Notes: generated by a model from the letters alone, not told the origin. DNA of 64,000 nucleotides from Phototrophicus methaneseepsis (GCF_015500095.1 NZ_CP062983.1:372001-436000), one strand, 5' to 3'; counted from the first letter of the stretch, positions 54,336 through 63,483 are shown. Numbers and translations: made by a program.

Positions 54336-54770
54336 CTATTGATTATCTACCAATTTTCGCCCACTGGATTGCCATGCATTCATACCACCCGGCACATCGT
54401 AAACCTGGGTATAACCTAAGTTGACCAACTCTCGAGTCGCCTGCTCACTCATGTTGCCGGAACGACAGTACAAAATGATGGGCGCATTCCTATCGGGCAG
54501 TGCGGATGTCAATGCGTCAATGTCATTAAATGCAATATTGGCATTGGTGCCTTCGATTTCCCCCTGATATGGAATATGTACGTTGATAACTGTATATGCC
54601 CCATCCGCTTCATCCATAATGTCCCCGAATTCATCAATTGAGAGTGTGCGATACACAGCAGCACCTTCAGTTTCGCTCAAAGTAGTTGTTTGATTTTCAT
54701 CACTGCCTGGTGAACAGGCACTAATAAAGATCGCCGTCCACACCCATAAAATGACCACGAGGATCCGCAT
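54336..54770 (-). CDS. Rhodanese-domain lipoprotein
   Basis: 144 residues. Lipoprotein signal F-I-S-A-C19, then a rhodanese domain (about 40-142) with active-site loop Y-C102-R-S-G-N-M-S and 'DVPGGMNAWQ' near the end. It handles sulfane sulfur or binds soft metal ions outside the membrane. It is the first gene of the copB operon, and a copper box lies about 75 bases upstream. Confidence 0.9.
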   Translation of the reverse strand: MRILVVILWVWTAIFISACSPGSDENQTTTLSETEGAAVYRTLSIDEFGDIMDEADGAYTVINVHIPYQGEIEGTNANIAFNDIDALTSALPDRNAPIILYCRSGNMSEQATRELVNLGYTQVYDVPGGMNAWQSSGRKLVDNQ

Positions 54771-54835
54771 AATATTTCTCCTTCAGAAAGTAACCTTCTG
54801 ATAGCTTTACCATAACCAGGTTTTCAGTTTAGAAC

Positions 54836-54914
54836 ATGAGCTATCTGGCGTGTTTATATTATTTAGAAGCGGTGAGAGTGGCACTACTTGCCAGAAATAC
54901 GCCAAATGACGGGG
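54836..54914. promoter_or_regulatory. Two copper boxes before the rhodanese-copB operon
   Basis: ATGAGCTATCTGGCGTG at 54836-54852 (about 75 bases upstream of the ATG) and ATACGCCAAATGACGGGG at 54897-54914 (about 136 bases upstream). Both keep the GC-YA/TGGCG arms with one or two substitutions. Confidence 0.55.
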
Positions 54915-55031
54915 ATAGGCGATAACCTTTATGAAGGATGTGGCCCGTACCTGATCCCATCTTGGGAAATCAGCAACCAGCTATGTCGAAGAGCTTTCTT
55001 TCACGGCTTTGAATTTTCGAATTCAGATACC

Positions 55032-56138
55032 TTAGACCTCTGCCTCTAGCGGGTCAACAACTCCTTCTTGAGGTATGAAATTCGGCAGGTCAAGGCGTGC
55101 CACGCCAATCCGGTTATCTGCCATCCCATAATAGATGTCGAAACGATCAGATAAGCCGATATCGCCGCGTTGGTCAATGCCAGTCGGGAACACGACATTG
55201 GAGACAATGCCAAGCCGTTCTTCTGGAAGTTGCGGGGTCATCACCGGCTCTGCTGAACGATAGCGGAGCGTGCGTGGATGGTTTTTTGAGAGGATCATTA
55301 CCCCTGCCGAGTAGCGTAGCTCTTGTCCGTCGCTACCATTCGCTAATTCGCTCACTCCATGATAGATGATTAGCCAACCGTGGCGGGTCAGAACAGGCGG
55401 AGTGCCGCCGCCGATTTTGAGCCGCTCCCAGGACGAAACTGGAGTCGCCAGACGATGATGCGAATTAAACAGTCCGAGGCGATGCGGTTCGAGTCCCTTC
55501 AATTCCATGGGACAGTAAGAAATCCAGATGCTCTCATGATCTAGGTCCACTACTCGGGGCACGCTTTGGCAAGCGGTTTCCTCAGGACGAGTACCCGCGA
55601 AAAGGGGACGATGGAGGATGGCGAGTTGCATCTTCCCGGCATGATTGGGAATGGCGATTGGGAAGATGCTAGCATCCTTATTGTCCACATGAACAAAATC
55701 AATGCCGTGATACGGAGCAAAGGTGGCAAGCCCTAAACGCTTCCAGCGAAACAAATCCTCCGATACCGCAAGCGCAATCCGTGGACCTAAGGGCGAATAC
55801 GCTGTGTAAGTCATTATGTAGCACTGAAGCGGTTTCAAGAACGTGATGCGAGGATCCTCGCAACCGCCGGTTCCGTCAGATCGTAATTCGTAATCAGTTT
55901 CAGGCTCCAACGCGATGCCAAGCCGCTCAACCCCCGTTGGATCACCAGCCTCATCAAACTTTACACGGGCAATGCCAATGCGCGAATAATTGCCCTGCGC
56001 GACGAGTCGCGGAAACAAATAAAGCAGGCCATCCGGCCCACGAACGACTGCTGGATTCAAGACACCCTCAACCTCAAGCGGATTGCCTGGCTCTGGCTCC
56101 ATGATCTGCCTCAGACGCTGCAATTGAAAGCCACTCAT
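55032..56138 (-). CDS. Glycoside hydrolase family 130 (mannoside phosphorylase-like) enzyme
   Basis: 368 residues forming a five-bladed propeller. GH130 hallmarks: 'NPAVVRGPDGLLYLFPRL', G-G-C-E-D-P-R-I-T, 'DFVHVDNKDASIFP' and 'IYYGMADNRIGVARL'. The family phosphorolyses beta-1,4-mannosides to mannose-1-phosphate. Most characterised members are near 330-390 residues, so this is full length. It stands downstream of the second type II GAPDH gene, on the same strand with a 184-base gap, and outside the copper-box set. Confidence 0.9.
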   Translation of the reverse strand: MSGFQLQRLRQIMEPEPGNPLEVEGVLNPAVVRGPDGLLYLFPRLVAQGNYSRIGIARVKFDEAGDPTGVERLGIALEPETDYELRSDGTGGCEDPRITFLKPLQCYIMTYTAYSPLGPRIALAVSEDLFRWKRLGLATFAPYHGIDFVHVDNKDASIFPIAIPNHAGKMQLAILHRPLFAGTRPEETACQSVPRVVDLDHESIWISYCPMELKGLEPHRLGLFNSHHRLATPVSSWERLKIGGGTPPVLTRHGWLIIYHGVSELANGSDGQELRYSAGVMILSKNHPRTLRYRSAEPVMTPQLPEERLGIVSNVVFPTGIDQRGDIGLSDRFDIYYGMADNRIGVARLDLPNFIPQEGVVDPLEAEV

Positions 56139-56322
56139 CAGATATTCTCCTCATGAAATTTAGGTGTTAAAAATATTCCAAACAGGTGAGAGTCGCCTCA
56201 ATCACTCTTTCGACTCATCAGGATATCTGATCTGCATAGAGACAACACCTGCTTCTTTAGTTGGATAGTCGTTACTATCAGGAATCCAATATCTCCGATA
56301 AAAATTATCTCTTAAATTCAGT

Positions 56323-57378
56323 TCATAACGATTTTGTATTTTCGACGAACATATGTACCAATCCAAGCGCCTGATCCGTCCTAGCAATAGACTTCATGCC
56401 ATCCTTCTCGATGCCTGTGAGTGCACGAATGGCATCAATTGTTTCTGGCACAACAATCGCCTGATTGTACACCTGGTAATTGTAGAATAGTTCATCATCT
56501 TGTACTGTAAGATTGTCTTCCCAGAGTCCAACTTCCCACATGTCACCACGCGGGCGACCTAAATCACTCATCATCTCCAGGGTGCTGTTAAGCGCCACCA
56601 TTCCCTCATCCATTCGCAAAAACGCAATACGAGGAGCTTTACGAAACGCTTCAAGCACTTCATCACGGCTAGCTGAGCGGGTTAATTGAACACTCCAGGA
56701 GTGTAAGTGACTTGTCGTATGCGCCGCCTTGACAGCAATGGTAATGACATCAAGATCAGGAATGACAGTTTGTGCGTCGGGTCCTTGATGGGAAGGAATA
56801 TCTTTTTCAGGGACAACTGTATTCATCACACCGCTATGATCGGACTCCCAGGGGTCGGTGGCACGTCGAACCAACACCCCACGAGCCTTCTTGAGTATTC
56901 CCGCACTTTTGAGGGCACCCAGTGTACGAACAATGCTGGTCGTATTGCACGAAACAACACGTGTGGTATCACGACCGAGGGCAGTTTCGTAATTAGCCTG
57001 TGCGACAAAAGAGTGCCCGGTAAGACTGTGCTTTTCGCCACCCTGAAAGATAGATTTCACACCTGCGGCACGATACTTCTCCAAGTTGGACGAGGCGACT
57101 TTCTTCGGCGTAGCATCGGCAACTACATCAACCCGCTTGAGCAGATCATCAAGTGTACCCGCCAGCGGGATACCAGCAATACGCATAAGATCAGCCGCTT
57201 CGGAATCCGAAGCAAATACAGGATAACCTTTCTGGACGGCGACTTTGATACGCCAATCACTGGAAATATCGACAACACCCACTAACTCCATATCTTCCTG
57301 GGCGACAACCGCATCAGCGATGCGCTTGCCGATGACACCGTAGCCATTGACTGCTACACGAACCTTCTGACTATACAT
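56323..57378 (-). CDS. Type II (archaeal-type) glyceraldehyde-3-phosphate dehydrogenase, copy 2
   Basis: 351 residues, nearly collinear with the protein at 18868-19929 and clearly a recent paralogue (same N-G-Y-G-V-I-G-K-R, catalytic C144 in S-C-N-T-T-S, D-P-W-E-S-D-H-S-G). The C-termini differ over the last ten residues. Two copies of a rare bacterial GAPDH class on one accessory segment is notable. No copper box is found at its promoter. Confidence 0.93.
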   Translation of the reverse strand: MYSQKVRVAVNGYGVIGKRIADAVVAQEDMELVGVVDISSDWRIKVAVQKGYPVFASDSEAADLMRIAGIPLAGTLDDLLKRVDVVADATPKKVASSNLEKYRAAGVKSIFQGGEKHSLTGHSFVAQANYETALGRDTTRVVSCNTTSIVRTLGALKSAGILKKARGVLVRRATDPWESDHSGVMNTVVPEKDIPSHQGPDAQTVIPDLDVITIAVKAAHTTSHLHSWSVQLTRSASRDEVLEAFRKAPRIAFLRMDEGMVALNSTLEMMSDLGRPRGDMWEVGLWEDNLTVQDDELFYNYQVYNQAIVVPETIDAIRALTGIEKDGMKSIARTDQALGLVHMFVENTKSL

Positions 57379-57443
57379 GTTGACCTCCTAATAGAGACTT
57401 TGATCGAATTTCATACCGCCGTAATTTCTACCGGTCGGACAAC

Positions 57444-57659
57444 TTACTTTTTCCCGAAAATTGCCCATCCGAGTAGAATGCCGATGCCGAGCGTAAGCAA
57501 GGTGGGTATCCACATCCAACTGATACCACCCATACTTCCACTCCCCATCATACCGCCGCTCATCGTTGCACCGCTCATCGCCCCACCGCCAAAGAGTAGG
57601 AAAAGTCCCACAACAATGAAAAATGCGATGATGAGGCTAGTTCTATTTGTTTCGTCCAT
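57444..57659 (-). CDS. Small Gly/Met-rich membrane protein
   Basis: 71 residues from the ATG at 57659 (AGGAG upstream). Two hydrophobic segments (about 8-25 and 42-66) separated by a Gly/Met/Ser-rich loop (M-S-G-G-M-M-G-S-G-S-M-G-G). Such loops occur in small proteins of metal islands. No named family recognised; function unknown. Confidence 0.62.
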   Translation of the reverse strand: MDETNRTSLIIAFFIVVGLFLLFGGGAMSGATMSGGMMGSGSMGGISWMWIPTLLTLGIGILLGWAIFGKK

Positions 57660-58029
57660 AAGATTATTCTCCTTGTCCATAAAACATCAGCCAATAATGC
57701 TCTGGCGAATATTTTCGAGTTCAAAAACGTGTTCTGGCGAACTAAAGGGGATACTAAGGGAGCTTGTGATCTTTGCCAACACTACCGTCTCTATATAGTA
57801 TAAAACCTGACTTTGATCGACACATCCTTCTTAAGCAGGATTTGTATGTAGTACTAATGAACGCCTTCCAATTTAATTTTTCACGCTCTTTTTCAACCCT
57901 GTGTGCCATAATAAATTACAAACATCCTTTCTCTATTTCATGATGGTTACCATTTAGACTTTCTTGATACCCGTTTTTACTACACAGTATTGTAGTTAAG
58001 CCTATATTTGGCAGAACATCTTTTCCAGC
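57660..58029. other. Intergenic region with a CopY-like dyad
   Basis: About 370 bases between the small membrane protein and the replication module. It holds ACTACA-N6-TGTAGT at 57979-57996, the same half-sites as the BlaI operators but with a spacer two bases longer, so it may not bind. TCTGGCGAA occurs twice (near 57701 and 57733). No gene seen. Confidence 0.4.
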
Positions 58030-58485
58030 TTATGACGCTATCTCCTCCTCAAATACACCTTCTAGTTGCTCAATAACTCTATACTTCAACATCGATAGCA
58101 TCTGTGAAAGCTGATTGCGCTCGTGTTCCAGATTTTTGACACGAGCCTCATATTGTTCTCGAATACGCCTATTCTCCGAACGTAATGCAAGCAGTTCAGC
58201 ACGCAACATTGAAAAATCACATTCATTGGGAACTTGTTTCCCTATCACATCATAAGCGGGTGCCATTAGAATCATGCCACGAGATACTTCGCCCACCTTA
58301 TTGATGTACCCTAATCGCACAAGGCGATTGATCTGGTAGCTCACTGCTGAGGTCGAGCGAATGCCGGTAGCCTCACAAATTTCACGGATGCTGGGAACAA
58401 AACCATAATCCGTCTGGTAATCATAGATAAAGGACAGAATTTCAATCTGACGATCTGTTAATTCATGGTCATGGATTTTCATCAT
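58030..58485 (-). CDS. LexA-type DNA-binding protein without peptidase domain
   Basis: 151 residues. The first 70 match the LexA winged helix: 'LTDRQIEILSFIYDY', 'YGFVPSIREICEATGI', 'STSAVSYQINRLVRLGYI'. The S24 self-cleavage domain is replaced by a predicted coiled coil (about 90-135) and an acidic end. It therefore cannot be inactivated like LexA. Its ATG overlaps the stop of the primase gene by four bases, so it may regulate or assist the plasmid-type replication genes. Confidence 0.82.
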   Translation of the reverse strand: MMKIHDHELTDRQIEILSFIYDYQTDYGFVPSIREICEATGIRSTSAVSYQINRLVRLGYINKVGEVSRGMILMAPAYDVIGKQVPNECDFSMLRAELLALRSENRRIREQYEARVKNLEHERNQLSQMLSMLKYRVIEQLEGVFEEEIAS

Positions 58486-59489
58486 TTCTCATTATCTCCA
58501 ATAAGCTCAATAATCCAACTGTGTACGGTGTCGTGCCCTGCAAGTAGGTAAAAATCATTCACATCCTTGCCTTGAGGAACCTGTATACATTGTGTTGCTT
58601 GCGATAACCTCGCAATTTTTTCTGAAGCTCCCTGGCCCGCTTGGTCATCATCCATCCGAATGAAGATGCTAGGTGCGGTGATAAATTTTGGGAACCAACG
58701 TGAATTGATACGTTTATTCGCCGCACTTCCGATAGCTACTGATGCCATCAGCCCTGTAGCAGCCTGTCTTGCGATTAGTGCGTCGAACTCCCCTTCGATG
58801 ATTAGGATTGGCAGCCCGGGTTCAATGGTATCCGCTAAATAGAGACCGCCTTTGATATTTCCGCCGCTAACCTGATGATAACGTTGCTCACCCGTAGCAC
58901 GGCGAACTTTGATACCCCAGATAGCTCCCGATGCGAACCATGGAATCGTAATTCCGCACGGGACATTCAATCCTTCTATTGTTTTCCATTCACGATAGTC
59001 ACCCGGAATATAACCTAGCCCTGACGCAACAATAGTATCTTCGGTTAAACCACGTTCTTCTTCCAGATAAAGCCAGGCACGTTTACCTTCCTTCCCCCAC
59101 AAGGTATCCATCGCTTGTTGAGCCACTTTACGAGCAGCTTTTTGCCAATTTGTATCTGGTGGCTCGGATATAGGCTCGCTCTTGGGTTGCTGAGGGCGAC
59201 TAACCTGATCGATAATCGGTAGATCACCCGATGTAAGTCGTTCACATGCTTCCTGAAATGACAAGCCATGATATTCTTGAAGCCATGAAATGGCATCCCC
59301 ACCATGACCACACTTGCCAAAACAAATCCAGTGGTCATCATAAACAACAAAGGAATAGCCCTTCTCTTCATTATGAAGCGGGCATTTGTATGTGCTGTAG
59401 TTTCTGTTGCGATATTTTGGTTTACCCAAATCCCGTTCAATTAGGTCACGGCAATCAATATTCTGTTTAATTTGTTCAACATCAATCAT
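58482..59489 (-). CDS. CHC2 zinc-finger / Toprim primase-like protein
   Basis: 335 residues from the ATG at 59489. N-terminal CHC2 zinc finger: C36-P-L-H39 ... C56-F-G-K-C60. Then a linker and a Toprim domain with 'ILIIEGEFDALIARQAA' and 'IFIRMDDDQAGQGASEKIA' (the D-x-D site). There is no DnaB-binding or helicase part. It resembles the short DnaG-like primases encoded by plasmids and integrative elements. The LexA-like gene overlaps its 3' end. Confidence 0.88.
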   Translation of the reverse strand: MIDVEQIKQNIDCRDLIERDLGKPKYRNRNYSTYKCPLHNEEKGYSFVVYDDHWICFGKCGHGGDAISWLQEYHGLSFQEACERLTSGDLPIIDQVSRPQQPKSEPISEPPDTNWQKAARKVAQQAMDTLWGKEGKRAWLYLEEERGLTEDTIVASGLGYIPGDYREWKTIEGLNVPCGITIPWFASGAIWGIKVRRATGEQRYHQVSGGNIKGGLYLADTIEPGLPILIIEGEFDALIARQAATGLMASVAIGSAANKRINSRWFPKFITAPSIFIRMDDDQAGQGASEKIARLSQATQCIQVPQGKDVNDFYLLAGHDTVHSWIIELIGDNEK

Positions 59490-59586
59490 GCTCTTTTGCC
59501 TTTCATAAAAACTTTCGGCAGTGGAAATGCCAAATGTCACATGTCAAAAGTTTTAACTTTCGACAAATCCACTGCCACAAGTTGAT

Positions 59587-61221
59587 TTACATTTCGTTCA
59601 GTCGATAAACACGGGCAGAACGCCCACCTGTCTTGCGTTCAAACTCTTCGATTACCCCGGAATCCAATAGCGCATCGACAGCCACATATGCCTCTTTACG
59701 GTTCTTAATACCAGTTCCACGATGGATTTCACGCTTGGTGGGTGGCTGCTCCTTTTGTACACGGGCAATGAAGTCAAGAATTTTCTGTTCATTCTTCACA
59801 TCCTGACTGACATTGAGTTCTGCCAGCAGCCGATGCGCGGATGCCCGATATTCTTCTACGAGTAACTGTGCTTTTGCCCAGTGTGCTAACGAAATACGCG
59901 GTGAATCCTTTGCACCATCCTCAACCCAATCCATAGCGGTGAGAATCAGGGCAATTTTCATCGCCATTACAGGAAAACGTCCGTAATTGCCACGTAAACG
60001 CTCATCCAAACCCCGGCGTGGGTCTGTCAGTTCGTGCATCGCCTCTGAGTAAGCGTTGAAGCGTTGCATCACTTCTGCGTCGATCATGGCTTCTACCATT
60101 GGCAAGTGGACGGGTTCGTCAACACTGTAGAGGGCTTCCCATTCGGGTGGTGAAGGAAAGGCATTGTGGATACGTAGTAAACGTGATTTCAAAGCCTCCA
60201 TCTTTTGGACAAGTTCCGGGGATGGATCACTGACCACGTAGGGCACATCTTTCTCCGATGGTGTTAGGGGCAGGATGCGTGCAATCAGACCACTTTCCCA
60301 TTCGGAATCGCTCAGATAACGTGCCAGCATCGCTGGGGTTGTCGCGCCAATTAACGAAAGCGCAGGGTTATAGATGATGAGTTTACCGTCGCCACGCAAT
60401 TCACGTTCCATCCGATCTGGTGCGTCAAACAACTGCATGAGTGCTTCGGCATGTCCTTCCATGTATTTCTTAGGGATGAGAATCTTGCTCGCCTCATCAA
60501 TACTCATACCTCGCTGACCTGCAAAGCGGATACCCTGATCTTCCAGCTTCTTTTCATTGGGGAGAAGTTGTTCGTAGTTAGCGGGTTTCTGACCCGCTAG
60601 TTTCGCCATAAGCATTTCAGGCGTGGTGGTTTCAGGTAGTAAAAGATGTTGGAGCGTACTACGAACCAGCTTTGTGATTGCCTTCAGTCCAGTGCTTTTG
60701 TGATAGTAGGTTGTTGGCGCGACCCACAGAAAATAGAGGTTGGGATGAATATCATCGAAGCTCAAGCGAAGCACACAGCGACGAGCAATCGCTAAGCCAA
60801 CAGCCCATAGCGGTGCGGATTCCAGAAAGATACGCGGAGTCATGGGTGATTTTTGGTTCAGCCACTCGGCACAATCTCGATGAAAGTGTCCAACATGCTT
60901 GGCACTTTCCATTAGTTCATCAGTGAGTTGAGCATTTGTGGGTAAGGGCGGAACATAGAGTTCATCATTGCACTTCGCCTCCGGTTTTGGTGGAGGGCTT
61001 TTAGGGTCAATGTACATGATCTGTTGCATAATCTCATGATTCTGTGTGGCAATATCTTGCAGGGTTTGCCAACCAGCAGGGTTATTCTGTGGATCGAGTG
61101 ATTTAAGCAATAAGCTGGCAAGTGGACTCAATACCAGATCATCAGGCACATCCATCTTAGACAGCACTCGTCTAAAGGCATAAGCATCATTCGGGGTTAG
61201 TTGCAATAGATTGGTGTTCAT
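59587..61221 (-). CDS. DUF3987-type replication-associated protein
   Basis: 544 residues from the ATG at 61221 with GGAG 9 bases upstream. An ATPase-like middle region lies around 160-330, with a loop 'TYYHKSTGLKAITKL' where a Walker A might sit, and 'LIGATTPAMLARYLSDSEWESGLIARILPL' in parts. This is the DUF3987 pattern seen next to primases on mobile elements. The C-terminal 80 residues look like a winged helix ('PPTKREIHRGTGIKNRKEAYVAVDALLDSG' in parts). It probably works as a helicase or replication initiator partner. It ends 97 bases before the primase start. Confidence 0.75.
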   Translation of the reverse strand: MNTNLLQLTPNDAYAFRRVLSKMDVPDDLVLSPLASLLLKSLDPQNNPAGWQTLQDIATQNHEIMQQIMYIDPKSPPPKPEAKCNDELYVPPLPTNAQLTDELMESAKHVGHFHRDCAEWLNQKSPMTPRIFLESAPLWAVGLAIARRCVLRLSFDDIHPNLYFLWVAPTTYYHKSTGLKAITKLVRSTLQHLLLPETTTPEMLMAKLAGQKPANYEQLLPNEKKLEDQGIRFAGQRGMSIDEASKILIPKKYMEGHAEALMQLFDAPDRMERELRGDGKLIIYNPALSLIGATTPAMLARYLSDSEWESGLIARILPLTPSEKDVPYVVSDPSPELVQKMEALKSRLLRIHNAFPSPPEWEALYSVDEPVHLPMVEAMIDAEVMQRFNAYSEAMHELTDPRRGLDERLRGNYGRFPVMAMKIALILTAMDWVEDGAKDSPRISLAHWAKAQLLVEEYRASAHRLLAELNVSQDVKNEQKILDFIARVQKEQPPTKREIHRGTGIKNRKEAYVAVDALLDSGVIEEFERKTGGRSARVYRLNEM

Positions 61222-61430
61222 AATTTTGTCTCCAGGCAAAGTTAAACTAGAGTCATGTGAAAACATGACAAAAAAGCGGTGTGATTCGGTTGCAGACGGC
61301 TGGAGACTGTGATAAAGTTTAGGTGTTCAGATTAAACATTATCATCAGCCCCCAGCCCACCCGCACATTTCGAGTGGGCATTTCCATTTTTATGGGGGAG
61401 AGCGATTTCTACTAAACATAGTTTCCTCCA
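61222..61430. other. Intergenic gap between partition and replication genes
   Basis: About 210 bases. GCCCAC and GTGGGC near 61351-61375 can form a 6-bp hairpin with a purine-rich tail. Nothing else recognised. Confidence 0.4.
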
Positions 61431-61456
61431 AAAAGGTCGCCCTAGGGCGACCTTTT
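61431..61456 (-). terminator. Perfect 26-bp palindromic terminator behind parB
   Basis: AAAAGGTCGCCC and its mirror image around CTAG-type centre form a 13-bp perfect dyad ending in TTTT on both strands, two bases after the parB stop. It would stop transcription from either side. Confidence 0.9.
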
Positions 61457-61458
61457 CA

Positions 61459-62652
61459 CTAATCTGCCATAAATTGTTCTGCTTGATCCAATAATTCGCG
61501 AAGAGTCTGTATTCTGGCTCGTGCGAGGTTTACATTTTGTTCCTGTGAAATGAGATATGTTGCGAGACTTTGCGGGTCAGGTAAATCACGGGTTTTCATG
61601 ACTTTTGCCAGTTGCATCAGTGGTCGCGAGATTGTCTCATTATCCGAAGTCGCTTCAGCCTCGACGCTACCTTTTTCAATGAGATCTTTTACCTGTTTCC
61701 TAGTCAAGTCAAACTGGATAATTTGACGCATCATCTCGATCTGATCCGGTGGTTCCAACTGAATGATGTAGCGTAATCGCGCTTCATCAACATTGTGTCT
61801 ATCAGCCATCTCAAATGCTTCATCACATAAACGGAGCAGTGCCTTGAAGCGACTGAATCGCTTCTTATCCAGCCCACCCATTGCTGCATATATTGCAACG
61901 GTGTACTCACGCTTTCCCCTAAGATCAAGTTCCAGTGCTTGTCGATAGAAATCGACTGGGACAGGTCCAAATGGCATTTCGTAGCCATGAACATAAAGCA
62001 GAAGCAGGGCGGCTTGTCTTGCCATTGCAATTGCGGACAATCCTGAGCGAGCAGTGTTTTCCTTTGCCTGACGAAATGCAGATGCAGATTCGTGTGGGAT
62101 GATGATGCAAGGAATCATGCCATCACTCTCATAACCAGAGATAAAATCACGCAATAGCCATGTGGCCCAATAGCGGCGTTCACCTGTTTCGATGCGGAAT
62201 TGTCTTGTCACACCTTCTGATACATCCACCACGGTCAAGGGGTTGACTTGCCCATCATCGCGGATAGTGATTGCGAGATTGACCAGATCATGAACGAGCT
62301 GTTCTTCAGGGGATAAGGGTTGTGATTCTTGTTCACTCTCATCATCAGGATTCCCCAATAAATCCAGCACATTATTGAAAGGTCGTCCCTGCTGGCGTGC
62401 TGCAAGTTGAGCAGTCTGGATTAACTCACGTAATGCCTGAGTGGGTGTCATCCGGTCACCATGAAAAGCCTGATAGATACGATCTGGCAAAACTCGTCGT
62501 GGTTGCAATGGATCAGGTCGCACAAGTTCTAGCAAGATACGTTCAACTCGCAGGCTGTCATCTTGAAAGAAGTCTACGTCATCACCACCGAGCATGTCGG
62601 CAGTGACGCTATCCAATAAACTGGTGTTAATTGCGCGTTTATTACGTGCCAT
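61459..62652 (-). CDS. parB: ParB-like partition protein
   Basis: 397 residues. The ParB/Srx-type nuclease-like N-domain shows 'VRPDPLQPRR', a long insert (about 60-115), 'QVNPLTVVDVSE' and 'IETGERRYWATWLL', i.e. the G-E-R-R motif. A helix-turn-helix region follows ('RDLRGKREYTVAIYAAMGGLDKKRFSRFKALLRL' in parts). The C-terminal part is helical. It is 50-100 residues longer than typical ParB because of the insert. It is encoded 3 bases behind parA and marks a plasmid or integrative-element segregation system. Confidence 0.88.
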   Translation of the reverse strand: MARNKRAINTSLLDSVTADMLGGDDVDFFQDDSLRVERILLELVRPDPLQPRRVLPDRIYQAFHGDRMTPTQALRELIQTAQLAARQQGRPFNNVLDLLGNPDDESEQESQPLSPEEQLVHDLVNLAITIRDDGQVNPLTVVDVSEGVTRQFRIETGERRYWATWLLRDFISGYESDGMIPCIIIPHESASAFRQAKENTARSGLSAIAMARQAALLLLYVHGYEMPFGPVPVDFYRQALELDLRGKREYTVAIYAAMGGLDKKRFSRFKALLRLCDEAFEMADRHNVDEARLRYIIQLEPPDQIEMMRQIIQFDLTRKQVKDLIEKGSVEAEATSDNETISRPLMQLAKVMKTRDLPDPQSLATYLISQEQNVNLARARIQTLRELLDQAEQFMAD

Positions 62653-62655
62653 GAG

Positions 62656-63483
62656 CTACACTGCCTTCCGACGTGCCATCTGACGCACGAGGTTGCTAAC
62701 CAGTTCGGCATACGCATTGCTTGCGGGTGCTTTGGGATCATAGTTGAACACACTCAGGTGATTATGATGCGAATAGGATACGGCTTCATTCTGGGGGATT
62801 ACACCGCAGAGAAGCTGTCCGAGAACACTATGTGATTTGAGTTCATTCAGAAGTTGATTGTGTCCCTTGATACGGCTATCCATCTTGGTCACGAGAATGC
62901 CACTCACACGCAGGTTGGGATGTCGCCAGCCCTCACGGATGTCATTGATTTTATTGATGACACTTAGCAAACCAACCGTTTCCAGATAACGGGGTTCGAC
63001 TGGCACGATAGCATCGGTGGCAGCCAGCAATCCCATTTCCGTCATCAGTGAGAACGATGGACGAGTGTCGATGACAATTGCCGCATAGTGTGGGGCGATC
63101 TTTGAAAGGGGATCCGCTATCCGATAAGGTGCGCCTGCTGTCCCTGTTAGTTCACGCTCTGCACCTTCCAACATCGGTGATGCAGGCAAAACATGCAAGT
63201 CAGCATCCCATTCACTCGGGACAATGCATTCTGCAAGTACACGTGATGCTTCTTTGCGATCTGCCATCAGGACGGTGTAGAGGCTGTTATCTGTGCCAAA
63301 GTCGTTACGTCCGGTAGTCACCAGCGACGCATGTCCCTGACTGTCTGTGTCGATTAGAAGCACACGAGAATTGTTCGCTTTGATATGGCGCAAAACATGC
63401 ACCAATCCCAAGGCAATATTCGTTGCAGATGTGGATTTCCCCACACCGCCTTTATGATTCGTTAGTACGATTGAACGAGTCAT
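62656..63483 (-). CDS. parA: ParA-family partition ATPase
   Basis: 275 residues. Deviant Walker A K11-G-G-V-G-K-S-T18, 'VLLIDTDSQGHASL' (A' box) and 'YAAIVIDTRPSFSLMTEMGLLAATD' in parts (B box). No N-terminal helix-turn-helix, so it is of the Soj/ParA Ib-like or chromosomal size class. With parB it partitions the replicon. AGGAAAT lies 8 bases before the ATG. Confidence 0.93.
   Translation of the reverse strand: MTRSIVLTNHKGGVGKSTSATNIALGLVHVLRHIKANNSRVLLIDTDSQGHASLVTTGRNDFGTDNSLYTVLMADRKEASRVLAECIVPSEWDADLHVLPASPMLEGAERELTGTAGAPYRIADPLSKIAPHYAAIVIDTRPSFSLMTEMGLLAATDAIVPVEPRYLETVGLLSVINKINDIREGWRHPNLRVSGILVTKMDSRIKGHNQLLNELKSHSVLGQLLCGVIPQNEAVSYSHHNHLSVFNYDPKAPASNAYAELVSNLVRQMARRKAV

Noticed and set aside
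56202-56387. 61-codon minus-strand frame at the 3' end of the second GAPDH
   Set aside because: Overlaps the GAPDH C-terminus in another frame, with no ribosome site or recognisable motif.
57979-57996. Third BlaI/CopY-type operator (ACTACA-N6-TGTAGT)
   Set aside because: Half-sites match but the spacer is six instead of four bases and no start codon lies within 300 bases in the expected place, so it is not called as an operator.
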